DNA of 64,000 nucleotides, taken from assembly GCA_963575645.1 (NCBI GenBank), contig OY754469.1, positions 23,888,001 through 23,952,000 on the forward strand. The letters run 5' to 3'. The position numbers and the translations under genes are program-made. Below the pieces are notes generated by a model, which ran no database searches, was not told the DNA's origin, and worked only from the letters and a program-made list of their open reading frames with translations. This stretch comes from Xanthostigma xanthostigma (Eukaryota > Arthropoda > Insecta > Raphidioptera > Raphidiidae). Of the stretch, positions 22,617-33,520 are shown one piece after another (the first letter of the stretch is position 1; each line of letters begins with the position of its first letter).

Positions 22617-22825
22617 AGCACGAGTAATATGTTATATATTATAGTATATAGTATATATTGTAATATATTGCCGCGTTCCTATTGGTCCAGAAACTATGCA
22701 GTAATATATTACCGTTCAGTTTCGGCTCATTATTCGCACTCTACGCGTCAACATGAAGTAATTTATTATTTCTCCCGAATTTAGAAGGGCCCTGAAATTA
22801 TATATTACTCACGCGTGTTGAATAA
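22617..22825. mobile_element. Probable foldback MITE
   Basis: AGCACGAGTAATATGTTATA at the left is an inverted relative of TTATATATTACTCACGCGTG at the right. The interior is an AT palindromic mix without coding potential. Confidence 0.45.
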
Positions 22826-23528
22826 ACACATTTTTTTATCCTGACATCAAAATTTATAGAACGATCTCATAATACAGGTGAAGGAAAAAATTCGAAAATT
22901 GTTCGTTTCTGTTCTATGTGACATTATTACTTATTAGTGACACAGATAAGGAATCACCCCCAGAAAAATAAAAAAAAACGAACATTGAGGATATGTGCAA
23001 AGAATCTATTGAAGGTATATTTTTAAAATATTATGCATAACAAAGCAAAAATTATTTTATCACATTTGTTAGCAAAAATTTTAAGAAAAAATTGTTTTTA
23101 AGATTTTATAGATAAAGTGAAAAATAAAATAAATGGTCTATTCGTCGCAAGAACAAGACGTCTTCCAGAAGTTGTTGCTGAAATAGCATTTAAATTATAA
23201 AGAGGAGGTTATGATTAATGAATTAAAGTCATCTTACACCTTTTATATAACTGACAGATTTATTTGTACATATAGTTAGAGAGATGACGCGCAAAAAAAA
23301 CTATGTCGTCCCAACCTTCTGCCGCTTGGTACATAAGTTTTTTAAGTAATTTAGAGCATTTTTCTTATAATATGAGATACCTATAGGCGGAAACTGGACC
23401 CAGTTTAAGATAAGGGGGATAAAAAATGTCAAAGATAGTAACAAAATAGTTAAAATTTAAAAAAAATGTTTACCACTTCGTTTTTAGGTTCTCTTAGAGC
23501 CCTATGACCAGGAAATACCAGCGGCAGA

Positions 23529-23637
23529 AATTTTTGACCAATTGCACCCTCCCCAAGCTACTCCTAAGAAATTGTATTTATGATCATAAATCCACTTTCT
23601 TAGAAGTGGCTTGGGGAGGGTGCAATTGATCAGAAAT
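23529..23637. repeat. Palindrome with about 47-bp arms
   Basis: The arm around CAATTGCACCCTCCCCAAGC (23540-23559) is repeated as its reverse complement GCTTGGGGAGGGTGCAATTG at 23609-23628. Pairing extends outwards to ATTT/AAAT and inwards to TCTTAGAAGT, with TGATCA near the centre. Confidence 0.9.
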
Positions 23638-23659
23638 GTATACCTATACTTTATAAACT

Positions 23660-23818
23660 TTTTTATACTTCACTTCTATGATTAGGCCACCACACTCTAT
23701 CTCCTTGCCCAAATTTTTACGTTAAATAATTTCAGAGAAAATTGCCTATGGCAGACGGACGGACGTACACCGAAGTGATTCCATGTGTTTCGTTTGCACG
23801 GAACACTAAAAGAGTAAG
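23660..23818 (+). repeat. Dispersed repeat, copy of the 5.9-6.1 kb family
   Basis: Aligns with 5945-6098 by eye: CACCACACTCTATCTCC, GGCAGACGGACGG, GAAGTGATTCCATG and GGAACACTAA landmarks. Confidence 0.65.
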
Positions 23819-26459
23819 AAATATCCTGATAACAACTCGACTTCTGATAGGATAAAATCACAGAACTTTGCAAAGGTATCTGTTCTGCCCCCATGATTCC
23901 CATTCGTTTTTTTTTCATAAATAGCTTAAGGTAGTTATTTTGAACAAGGTCCGAAAAATCCTCATCGATATCGTGCCGGCGTTACAAGATATTGAATTGT
24001 GAAATATTTGTTTGTAATTAAAATTGGTGGTTAAGACTGTTAATTTAAAATATTTTGACTTCTTTTTAGAAATTACAGTACATATGGAGCAACTAAACAC
24101 TAAACTTTTTAAAAACATATTTCGTTTAGTTTTATTTCTTTGTACATCCGCTTCAAAAGTTTTTCTATCAGTTTGTGTAAAAGTAGTTATGAAGATGTTT
24201 TGCCAAAATAAAATTTCGTGAAGAAAGTTTTGCGAACTGTTGTTGAAAGTTAGAGGTTAAAAAAACATATCATGTAAAATGATCATAAATATGCGAATCA
24301 AAAAAACTTGTATATTTCTAGCACATCTGGCTATAATCATCGAAAGTTGGAAAAGGAACTCTTGTATAAAGTATAAACGCGCTTACTGCACCACGTTATA
24401 ATATCTCTCTCTTTTTCTAATACTTCTTAAATATATAGTATAATACTGGTTGTGATCAAAATGTTCATGTTTAAATGTCGTTTCTTGTTTTCGTATCCAA
24501 TATCGTTTAGCAAAGATTTATTGAAACTAAACTTTGCGGTGCTTTGTCTTTGAAAGTAAGATTCCAGAAGACCCTTAACATATTTTTTTTTATTTCATAC
24601 ACCTTATCAACATTCAACATGCCGCACAAATCGACATTGCAGACGTTATTGACTTCATTTGTCGAGCGTCTATAATGTACAATAATCCTACCAAATCCAC
24701 ATTCCATTTTTATCTTATCGATTTTTAACAAAAATATCTACTACCTAAAGGCTAGGAAACCGTTGGCGAAGGCTATGAAATTTGTTTGAGGTTGTGTGCA
24801 GCTATCAGCATATTCGAATCTGAATGTCCACACATCTTTTAAGAGTACCGGGGTCAACTTACCTCCATCGTTTGCCTATTTTTTTAATAAAATAACGTGT
24901 TATAAACTTTAGAACCACAATTAAGTATCAAATAGAGGCTTCATTTATCAAAACATTCATTAATGTGGATCGTTTGAGTTATATTCAGAGAATGGCCCTG
25001 CCAAATTTCGTTAAAGTTGGGATACATATTTGGTCGTAATTGCGCAACAGATGGACAAGCAAGTTACAAATTATTAAAACTAGAAATTAAAGCTTAAAGT
25101 GGTTACATATACCTAAATGCTATGTAAAGCGTATATTTAAAAAAATATATTTTAACGATAATTAGGTAAATAAAAATATGAAAAATTGTCGATTATACTT
25201 ATGTCTTTATTAAACTGTAAGTTATAATAAAAATATGTATAAAAATTTCTGTAATATTAATTATTTTCTATGGGGTCGAATGAACCACTGATGAAAACGA
25301 TGACGCTTCCTGAGCAGGATTTTTTTTTTTATTTTAAAAAATACAAAATTTATGTTGTTTTAAACTTTAACGTGCAATTAAAAAAAAATGTGTGTTAATT
25401 TATCTGTAAATAATTGTCTAATAATTAAATAAAAAAAAAAAACTCCCGTCATACGATAACTGCTGAATTAACTTGCAAGACGATTTTGAGTTTTTGCAGA
25501 CTGAATCATTATTTGCGAAGTTATCTCCTTGCCCAGGAAGCGCCAATTCCACCCCATTGAAAACAATGTTAATATTGGAAATATATTTATTATTATTATA
25601 TTTTAAAGTCAAAGACGTATAATTGACATTTTTTCATATTGTACATTTAGTCACCGTAAAAATATATTTTTCAAAAATACAAAATTTACGTAGCGCACAA
25701 GTATTGTCAGGAACAAAACCTTTTTTTATAAATCTAATTTCATTGTAAGTATGAAAACGAATGGAAAAAAGTGTGAGCATTTTCATTGATGTACTTTTTT
25801 TAGTTGAATATATTCCGACAGATATTAGAAAAAATTAAATGTTGGTCAGCTCATGTAGTATCATCATCATCTCCCTTGAACCCTCCCTTGTTGTTCTGTT
25901 GTATCGCAGCGTTTTCCGACCAACTGACGGTAAAATGTTTGACAAAGAATCTGCGCGCCCTGTTTTGTTACCCTGTTCACAGAACTTGTAGAGAACGAAG
26001 AACTACATTACACAGGAAAATGACAAGAGTTTTTGACTTACTGCTGACTGCCGAGAGATATCTTGTCGAATGTTGAAATTACTTCCACAACTTCTAACAT
26101 ATCAAATATTACAGGACGCTTTTATTAAACGCGTGCTCCACTTTATTAACGAGCTTCTGCACAATTCGATTCATTTCAGGTAATTGAAATTGGATTTCTT
26201 CCATGAGTTTCAACAAACTGAACTGAAGTTCACAAATCAGAAACTGTGCCAAGCCCTCATTCACACTGATTACTTTTTTTCACTACCTCGACTATAAAAT
26301 AGATGCTTTTCATGCATGTGTATTCAGGTTTGTAAAGTGACTCATTACGCACTAGTGCTGTAATCAAAAACAAAATTAGTTATTTAATGTTAATAACCTA
26401 GTATGTCAGTGTATTTTCAGGGAATATTACTTGCATTTAGTAGAAATTTGGAAGTGAAG
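23819..26459. other. No gene recognised
   Basis: AT-rich throughout. The slightly GC-richer patch 25850-26080 has one open frame of 90 codons on the plus strand that was not recognised and is probably chance. Confidence 0.4.
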
Positions 26460-26640
26460 TTTGACACATAAATTAATTGTCAAAAATATACTGAAAGTAA
26501 AAACCAGCTATTTTGTAGAGGGACCGCGCAAAAAATACCATATATGTTTCGGACGCAATGCTATTGACTCTTATGACTGTTAAAACTCGCTGTCACTCGT
26601 TTTCACATGTTACACCCTCTTAGTTAATTAACTGCATTAC
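26460..26640 (+). repeat. Dispersed repeat family (four copies), copy 1
   Basis: Carries the AGCTATTTTGTAGAGGGAC block and the GACTGTTAAAACTCGCT-like tail shared with 51690-51970, 56480-56810 and 59430-59785. All four copies share one orientation. It is the shortest copy. Confidence 0.7.
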
Positions 26641-26966
26641 ACCCTAAATGCATAAACTACAATTAAATTCCTACTTAAATGAAAATTGTACATTTGTTGT
26701 TCAATCACGTCCTAACTACTCAAGGAATCTAATTGAAAATGTGTACGGATATATCAGACATAGGTACTAGAATAAAACATATAGTAGACTGTGGTTTACT
26801 TCCTATCTTCGACTTATGTCCATATTCAGCGAACACTATAGATATTAAAGATAGAAGTCACTAATCTTGGTGCAAATTTATTCGTTAGAAACAAATTTAC
26901 TTTCAATTCACCAAGCAAAATATTAAATAGAAAAGTTAGTTAAAGAATAAATATACCTACACTAAA

Positions 26967-27387
26967 ATATACTCCTTGCTGTTTTTGTTGAATATCTTTT
27001 ACGTTCATCCAAAAATCCGATCGATGTGTTAGTGTAAACGTCAAAAAGAAGTTTCAGAAAATAATAATGTTTTATTCTAACCCAATTGCACATAAAACTT
27101 CCACTAACCTTAATATTTTACAACTATACACTTCACAAACGGTAATAAACAACACACAAATAAATTCACAAGAGCCAACTGTAGATATAATACTCCACGT
27201 TTATAGATTAGGTATTATCTGTGTGGCGGTCATTATTATTTTATCAAGCGATTAATATTAATTATACCCTGGAAGTAACACAGAATAGATTTATACCTGC
27301 AGTAAACATAATTCTGGTTGCTTAATTAAATTGTCACTATTTATTCGAAGGAATAGTTACCTGAAGAACAAATGAACTGAATAAATA
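26967..27387 (+). repeat. About 400-bp dispersed repeat, copy 2
   Basis: Second copy of 17190-17585. Confidence 0.85.
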
Positions 27388-29622
27388 ACTACTTACGTTC
27401 GGTGAATATGGCCATTAATAATGTAAAATGTAATAAGTTTGTTTAAGCTATATACTTACGTGTCGGCTAGAAAATAAAAAAATATATATCTACTTCAATA
27501 GCGCTGCCGCCGCCTAGACACAAGCGAACATCGATGACACGTCATGGTTTTCTGACGCTACAATATTTTAGTCATACTAACCTTATTTTCATTGCATTAC
27601 TCGGGAATGACAATATTCCATTACAGTATCACTTAGACCTGCGTCAATTAGTTACCTTATTAGCTTATTGGAGATTGAACCGCGATATATTCATAACTTT
27701 AATTTAATTCGTTGTTTAAACTACGTACAAATCACTATGTTCATAGATTAAAGATTATCAAAATCTTGCCGAAATATTGTTAGTGTGAATAAATTTTGTT
27801 AGCTTGTTAATCGAATTCGATATTAGTGCAAATTCAAGAAAATTCAGTGTAAATCATCAAAAAACTATGCCTTAAAATTGATACAATGTTGCTTTCAGCA
27901 TTTAATTATTTTAAAAAATGATCTAGGTTCTCCAAAAATGTATCTAAGCAAATTTGGTTTCTGATACAATAATTAGCTGCAGTTTTTTTAATCGATTCGG
28001 GTTTATTCTTATTAGTTTAAACGTTATGGCTCATAAAAGAAATAGTGTAATTGGTATGCATTTATACAAAATTCTAGTAGTTTAACCTGCAGATCGATAA
28101 AAGAAGAATTAAACTTTGTTGAAATTGTAACATTTTTTCAATTAAGCTAATGCACCTGAACTAGATAGCTCGAGACGTGTATTTTATTAATGTTCACACT
28201 AGGAACGCTGGTGACGTCAAATTCTATCACAAAACTCTTAGTACGAATTAAACTGCAAGTTTCCTCTTCCTCCTCTCCATCTCGTCGTCACTGCCGTCCT
28301 GGAACGACAGAGCACACCCATTTCCTGGATTAAAAGTGAACTTGCGGCTAGTGGTAGAAGTAGCTGTGTGACAATTTACAAGGGTAGTCGATTAAGGGTT
28401 GTAGACACGTATAGTTCAACGGAACTGAACTTAGCCGATGCGAGGGATCTATTCTATGAACGATTTGATGGACCAACTGATAATATTGATTAATATCATA
28501 AAGACTATAAAACGGTAGTAAATATTATAATTATCTGTATAAAAATACAAATAAAGTATGATTTTAGTATTTAAAATTGCTCAGTAATTTTGAAACGTAA
28601 CTTTTAGAAACCAAAACAAAACGATGTTAAATCGGCGAAGAATATAGTTTTTTAGTTTTTTTAGATTAGTTTTTCGTATTTCCCTATATCTCACTCCTCT
28701 GAAACGTCGATTTCTATATGTAAAATTAAGATTTGTAGTTAACATTTTCAATTCCGTTCGATAATTTGCAATAATTTTACCCTCGTGCTGAAATCTTGAA
28801 GCAAATTGATGTTGTTCCACTATTTCACTTGGGTTGTTTGACATAAATTATCAATCTATCTTCAGTAATTTGTATACATTTTCTAAGTTCTAATATTATG
28901 TGATCAGTCTTGAGCTGTAAAACTTGTTAAAGTGTGATAAGTTTTCGATTTCAAACAGTTTATATCAAAATTTAAACCCATCTTCTAATCGGTTATATTA
29001 TTCCACCCTGATTGAGTAACTGTTTTAAAGTTAAACTTACCAGCCATCGTATTCGAATTGGATGCTTACACATATTAATGACAGAGTTGACTGTTGATTT
29101 TCGATACATCGAGTACACCGACAAGTTTATCTGAGCGAGCGTTGGAGCACACACACGGGGATCCACAATTATTATTATTGTTATTTTGTCGTAAATTGAA
29201 AAAAAAAATAGGGCTGCCAAGAAATCAACTGTGGCAATCCCATGGTCATGATGATATGAAACCATTCATTATATATCGACATACTAAGGCAATCTAAAAC
29301 ATCAATATCCCATGATTCGACAGAATAAAAATAATGTTGGTATAGGTATATTCACATCCATGATTTTATTAATCTTAGAAATCGCAGGAAATTGGACAAA
29401 ATTAATAAAAGAATTAACACTGAATTTATTGTTGTTAGTTGCTGAGGAAACTGAAATGTAGCAGAGAAACGTTCATGGTTAATACAAAAAATGGTCTCTC
29501 TGTTTGTGTATTCGATAGGAATTCTAACGGTTGGTTCTACGTCTATATCTGGCGAGTACGGGAACTAACTGTGTTTACGTTTGGAATTAGTATTTCTAAA
29601 AGATCGCACACACGTATCAAAC
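27388..29622. other. No gene recognised
   Basis: AT-rich. 28260-28330 is a short GC-richer patch with CCTCTTCCTCCTC, and 29100-29165 another. Either could be noncoding exon or regulatory sequence, but no splice-bounded frame was recognised. Confidence 0.4.
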
Positions 29623-29701
29623 ATGGACCAGCACAACCAACAGAACACTAGCTCAAACCAGCACGGGCCTCAATTTTTAGTGCGGATTCACGGCTGGACA
29701 G
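29623..29701 (+). CDS. Possible first coding exon of a host gene
   Basis: An ATG in good animal start context (ATCAAACATGG) opens 26 codons, reading MDQHNQQNTSSNQHG then PQFLVRIHGW, and ends at ACAG followed by GTGAGA (29702-29707), a good 5' splice site. The N-terminus is rich in Gln, Asn and Ser, as in many insect transcription factors. The frame would stay open into the putative intron, so splicing is not proven. No family was recognised and no acceptor exon was found in the window. It could equally be a chance frame. Confidence 0.3.
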
Positions 29702-32374
29702 GTGAGAGACTGATGGTCATTGCTGGTTACAGGTGCTGTTCTAAAGTGCGCTACATTAGTACCTTTACGTACAGGCTTTTCGGCTTCGTGCTGTGCTGGT
29801 CTGCGCGATCTTTTAATATTACTAATATGCGTCTGATTTGGAGAATAGCACCCGTAACTGAAACGAACAGATTTTAAGTTAAAAAGAGTGTTTAAAAATT
29901 TAATGACACGCTGTTAAAGGTGGGGGCACTGCTGTGATAGAGTTCGCGCTTCGATATTGAAATGATTGATCACCCGAATTTACTGTATGTAAAGTTTTAT
30001 ATCGCACTAGGTGCTGAAAATGTCAGCTGTCATTTTTTTTATCTCACTTCGTTCTTTTCAGTCTATATAATGTACTTTTAAATTTGTTTTCGACTTGTAT
30101 TTGAGATCGTATTATTATTGTGTTTTATCGATGATTATGTAATTTAAATCTGCTTTTCATAAAAAAAATCTGAGTGCGTTGCATATTTTTCCCAGCTTCA
30201 GTTCTTATATCCATTTCATAATCTTATATATGATTTCAATTTATATTTTCGCTGACAAGATAATTATAGCGCTTTTTATATGCTATCGAAAAAATATAGT
30301 CTTTTAAGTTATTTGTAAATTAAGACGATACGGTACGAATATTTGAGCTTTTTTGTGGTACATCACTCATTTTATGTGCCTTATATGGCTTAGGCTTTTA
30401 TACAGTATGTAAACACGTAAGGTGCACATAGGGAAATTAACATTGGGACATTAGGTGTATTGGTCTGTCATTTGTGGTACAATACTTGGTTACAGATATA
30501 TTATTCTATCTATAATACAAAAAAATAATCGTTCGTTTAGTCTGTACAATAAAACGAAACATTACAAACAATGTGTAGTGTTATACCAATAAAAATCATA
30601 CACTTAATTTAACTACACGGCCATTTAGTTTTATGATACACCGTTTGTAGCGCAAGTGTAGAGCAATGGCGGTTGAATTGCTGTGTATAATACACTAATG
30701 GCTACCGATTTGGTAAAAAATGCACACAAACTGATATTCATTATTTCCATACTCATCCTAATGAGACATCTATATTTTGTCTGCTAGCAACAAGTCTGCC
30801 CTCATACCTATTGCTTCAGCTTTTGTTTAAAAGATTAATTAAAAAAGTATATAATTGGACGATAAGCCCGAAATTCTGGCAGCTTATGTATTTAAAATTC
30901 AATTCTTTTTTCGTAATCACTTTATAATATTTCTTATTGTAAAGATATTAAATACTCAAAAAAATGGCTCACTGCATCTGTTTTGTTTGTATCAAAAAAA
31001 ATAACAAAAGTGTTTGTGTAGACATCTTAGAGGTCGCCCACGGTATGTGCTGCATGGCAGATCTGACCGTCAGGTGTAAAGTAACTAAAAGTGAGAGAGA
31101 GAGAGAAATTGTAGATAATAGACGCTCAACAACTGAGGTGACAGGCGCTATTGTTAGTAACAGCTTTGTGGTGTGGGCCTTATGCTGCATACGAATTGTG
31201 AACAAAATTCAATACATATTTCATTTTATATTACAGCAAAATTTAGGATATTATAACAGTTTAAAAATAATCTTTTGAAAATAAACTTTCAGGTGAGAAT
31301 GCCGAAATGATTTTTGGTTCAATCATTGAAATTTTGAAATTATTAAAAACAAAGCACGTTTCAAATTGTTTTAAATGTAGCTTTGTAATAAATCTTTTTC
31401 TTCATACCTAGATCGAAAATGCACACTTTCGGCACCAATTGTAAAGCGGAAAGTCTAACAACATTTACTCCTTGGTGTGATAGTAAAGCAAAACCAATCA
31501 ATCAACTGTTGTTTAGATGTCGTTTCCCATATCTAACCTATTTTATTTTAGCTAATAGTCGCGATCAGCTGTAATTCTTGTTTTTACGTACTTATAACCT
31601 CAAAGCTTCTTGCTTGGAATTTATTTGTGTTTTTATTTAATTAATTAATTAGTGTATTAAGCGTGCTTACGACCGATGTATGAAGAAAAATAGTACACAC
31701 CACACTGGCCCTTGTGGTGTAATATACTATAAATTTTCAAAAATACTAAATATAAACTGAAGAAGCATTATTCCCATTACAATCCACGCGAACAATAATT
31801 TCATGAAAGTATGCCGTATATAATGTGTGCCATAATATTCGTCTTGTTCTATGTTCTGCTGTCTGCGGTACTTCAAATCGTTTGCTGACCATTAAACTGA
31901 CCCATCGGCCTTATAAATCTAGCTCACTCAACCGCTACAACTGGATATGTACAACTGAACGCACATTTACCTTCTCACCTTGGCTGCTCTCCTGCTCAAG
32001 AAAAGGAAATATCGCCCTTATATTAACTCTAAAGGGCCGCTAGGGCATTGTGATACACATATTCCCTACCTTCACAATTGACGTCTGGAGCACACACGTA
32101 GCTATCTCGGTTTTGTTCTAATACAATAGACCTGACTAACTATACTCTATTCTGATTCATAATATTATTACCTAGACGATTAGAGAATCGTTTAGGAAAT
32201 GAAATGGTACATTAGTGATAAATCAATCAGATTTATAACACTATCGGGTAGAGTTTTTTTGCGTCAACATTGTTTTGTTTTGAATTTGTATGAGCTACAC
32301 GTAATAATTAACAAACAAGTTGAATCAGTCGTATTTTATTTCGTTTTTTTTATTTATTTTTATTTTTTTTGAAG
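29702..32374. other. No certain gene
   Basis: A (GA)n tract is at 31092-31107. 30964-31278 and 31825-32043 are open on the plus strand but unrecognised. 31686-31736 is a short palindrome with the same ends as the MITE at 4799 (AATAGTACACACCAC/GTGGTGTAATATACTA). Confidence 0.4.
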
Positions 32375-32386
32375 ATTAGTGATAAT
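32375..32386 (+). repeat. 12-bp target-site duplication, left copy
   Basis: ATTAGTGATAAT, identical to 33509-33520. It overlaps the first base of the inverted arm. Confidence 0.85.
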
Positions 32387-32447
32387 GTATGTAAATGATA
32401 GCGGGAAAGTGGACAGGTACAAAAAGTCAAACACCTTATTTGGCTTT

Positions 32448-32486
32448 GTATGACGTTTCGCTGGAGAACCCAGCTTCTTCAGATAC
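32448..32486 (-). ncRNA. Hammerhead-ribozyme-like motif, left arm
   Basis: Minus strand, 39 nt. GTAT (stem I), CTGAAGA, an extra A, stem II GCTGG/CCAGC with loop GTTCT, GAAA, CG, TC, then ATAC pairing with GTAT. All core nucleotides of a hammerhead are present in order except for the extra A between the CUGANGA box and stem II. Stem III is only ACGU, self-complementary, so cleavage would need two molecules, as described for dimeric PLE hammerheads. Activity is untested. Confidence 0.55.
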
Positions 32487-32802
32487 TGAAATTATATTTT
32501 GAAAAAATGTTTAGTTTTACAATATGTACAAAAGTTTCCAGGTTATTTACCTTAGCTGAAAGATGTTATTGTTGTAAAAGCTATACATTATATTCAAACG
32601 GTTGACCAAACACATATACAATTAATGTTTTCTTTGTTAATGGAGTAAAAATTGTAATTAATTCTGCAGTAAACAATATAAACATTTTTAATCTTTATCT
32701 CCAAGCAGAACACATGGTTTTGAAAAATTTTTTTTATGATAACAGTTGTCATGCAACCAACATAACAGAGTTGAGTTGGGGCGCGAATATTGACATTTTG
32801 AA

Positions 32803-33000
32803 TTAATGTGACGTTATTATTTGATTATATACCATACTTAAATTTTTGGTATCTGTCCTCATGTTGATTGTGTTGTTCGACTTAATGAAGATCACCTCAC
32901 TTACATTTCGTTTTCTCCAGTTCGGTTCTTCATCTAAAATAGTGACTTGTTCAAAATTAAATATATGTGCAGTAGTATATGATGATGTGCCAATGCTCAT
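32803..33000 (-). pseudogene. PLE protein C-terminus (fragment, minus strand)
   Basis: About 66 codons end at a TAA. The reading HIFNFEQVTILDEEPNWRKR, then SEVIFIKSNNTINMRTDT and NLSMVYN resembles the tail that follows the GIY-YIG nuclease in PLEs (pattern I-DxExNWxKRxxxEx-x-I, then NxxxDTxxLxxxY). RT and nuclease cores are missing, so this is a 5'-truncated copy. The apparent ATG at 33006 lies across the inversion junction and is not a natural start. Confidence 0.8.
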
Positions 33001-33063
33001 CAACATGAGGACAGATACCCAAAATTTAAGTATGGTATATAATCAAATAATAACGTCACATTA
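33001..33063 (+). pseudogene. PLE protein C-terminus (second, inverted copy)
   Basis: Plus-strand codons NMRTDTQNLSMVYNQIITSH and a stop repeat the end of the minus-strand fragment with one substitution (K to Q). Truncated at the inversion junction. Confidence 0.75.
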
Positions 33064-33380
33064 ATTCAAAATGTCAATATTCGCGCCCCAACTCAACTCT
33101 GTTAAGTTGGTTGCATGACAACTGTTATCATATAAAAATTTTTTTCAAAACCATGTGTTCTGCTTGGAGATAAAAGACAAAAAAAATTTTATATTGTTTA
33201 CTGCAGAATTAATTACAATTTTTACTCCATTAACAAAGAAAACATTTGTATATGTGTTTGGTCAACCGTTTGAATATAATGTATAGCTTTTACAACAATA
33301 ACATCTTTCAGCTAAGGTAAATAACCTAGAAACTTTTGTACATATTGTAAAACTAAACATTTTTTCAAAATATAATTTCA

Positions 33381-33419
33381 GTATCTGAAGAAGCTGGGAT
33401 CTCCAGCGAAACGTCATAC
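33381..33419 (+). ncRNA. Hammerhead-ribozyme-like motif, right arm
   Basis: Same 39-nt motif on the plus strand: GTAT 33381-33384, CTGAAGA 33385-33391, extra A 33392, stem II 33393-33397 with 33403-33407 (loop GATCT), GAAA 33408-33411, CG, TC with predicted cleavage after C33415, and ATAC 33416-33419. One loop base differs from the left-arm copy (GTTCT to GATCT); the paired bases are unchanged. Confidence 0.55.
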
Positions 33420-33508
33420 AAAGCCAAATAAGGTGTTTGATTTTTTGTACCTGTCCACTTTCCCGCTATCATTTACATACATCAATATAATGGACGTGAA
33501 ACCAGAAA

Positions 33509-33520
33509 ATTAGTGATAAT
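33509..33520 (+). repeat. 12-bp target-site duplication, right copy
   Basis: Identical to 32375-32386. Confidence 0.85.

Larger units (their letters stand above)
32387..33508. mobile_element. PLE insertion made of two inverted 3' ends
   Basis: The 483-bp arm 32386-32868 is the reverse complement of 32999-33482 with few differences, separated by a 130-bp spacer. The minus-strand unit (left arm plus spacer) carries the C-terminal codons of a PLE protein, its stop and 3' region; the plus-strand unit (right arm) carries only the last codons, stop and 3' region. A 12-bp TSD flanks the whole. About 26 bp of extra sequence (33483-33508) sits between the right arm and its TSD. Inverted extra 3' ends are a known feature of PLE insertions. 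Confidence 0.88.
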
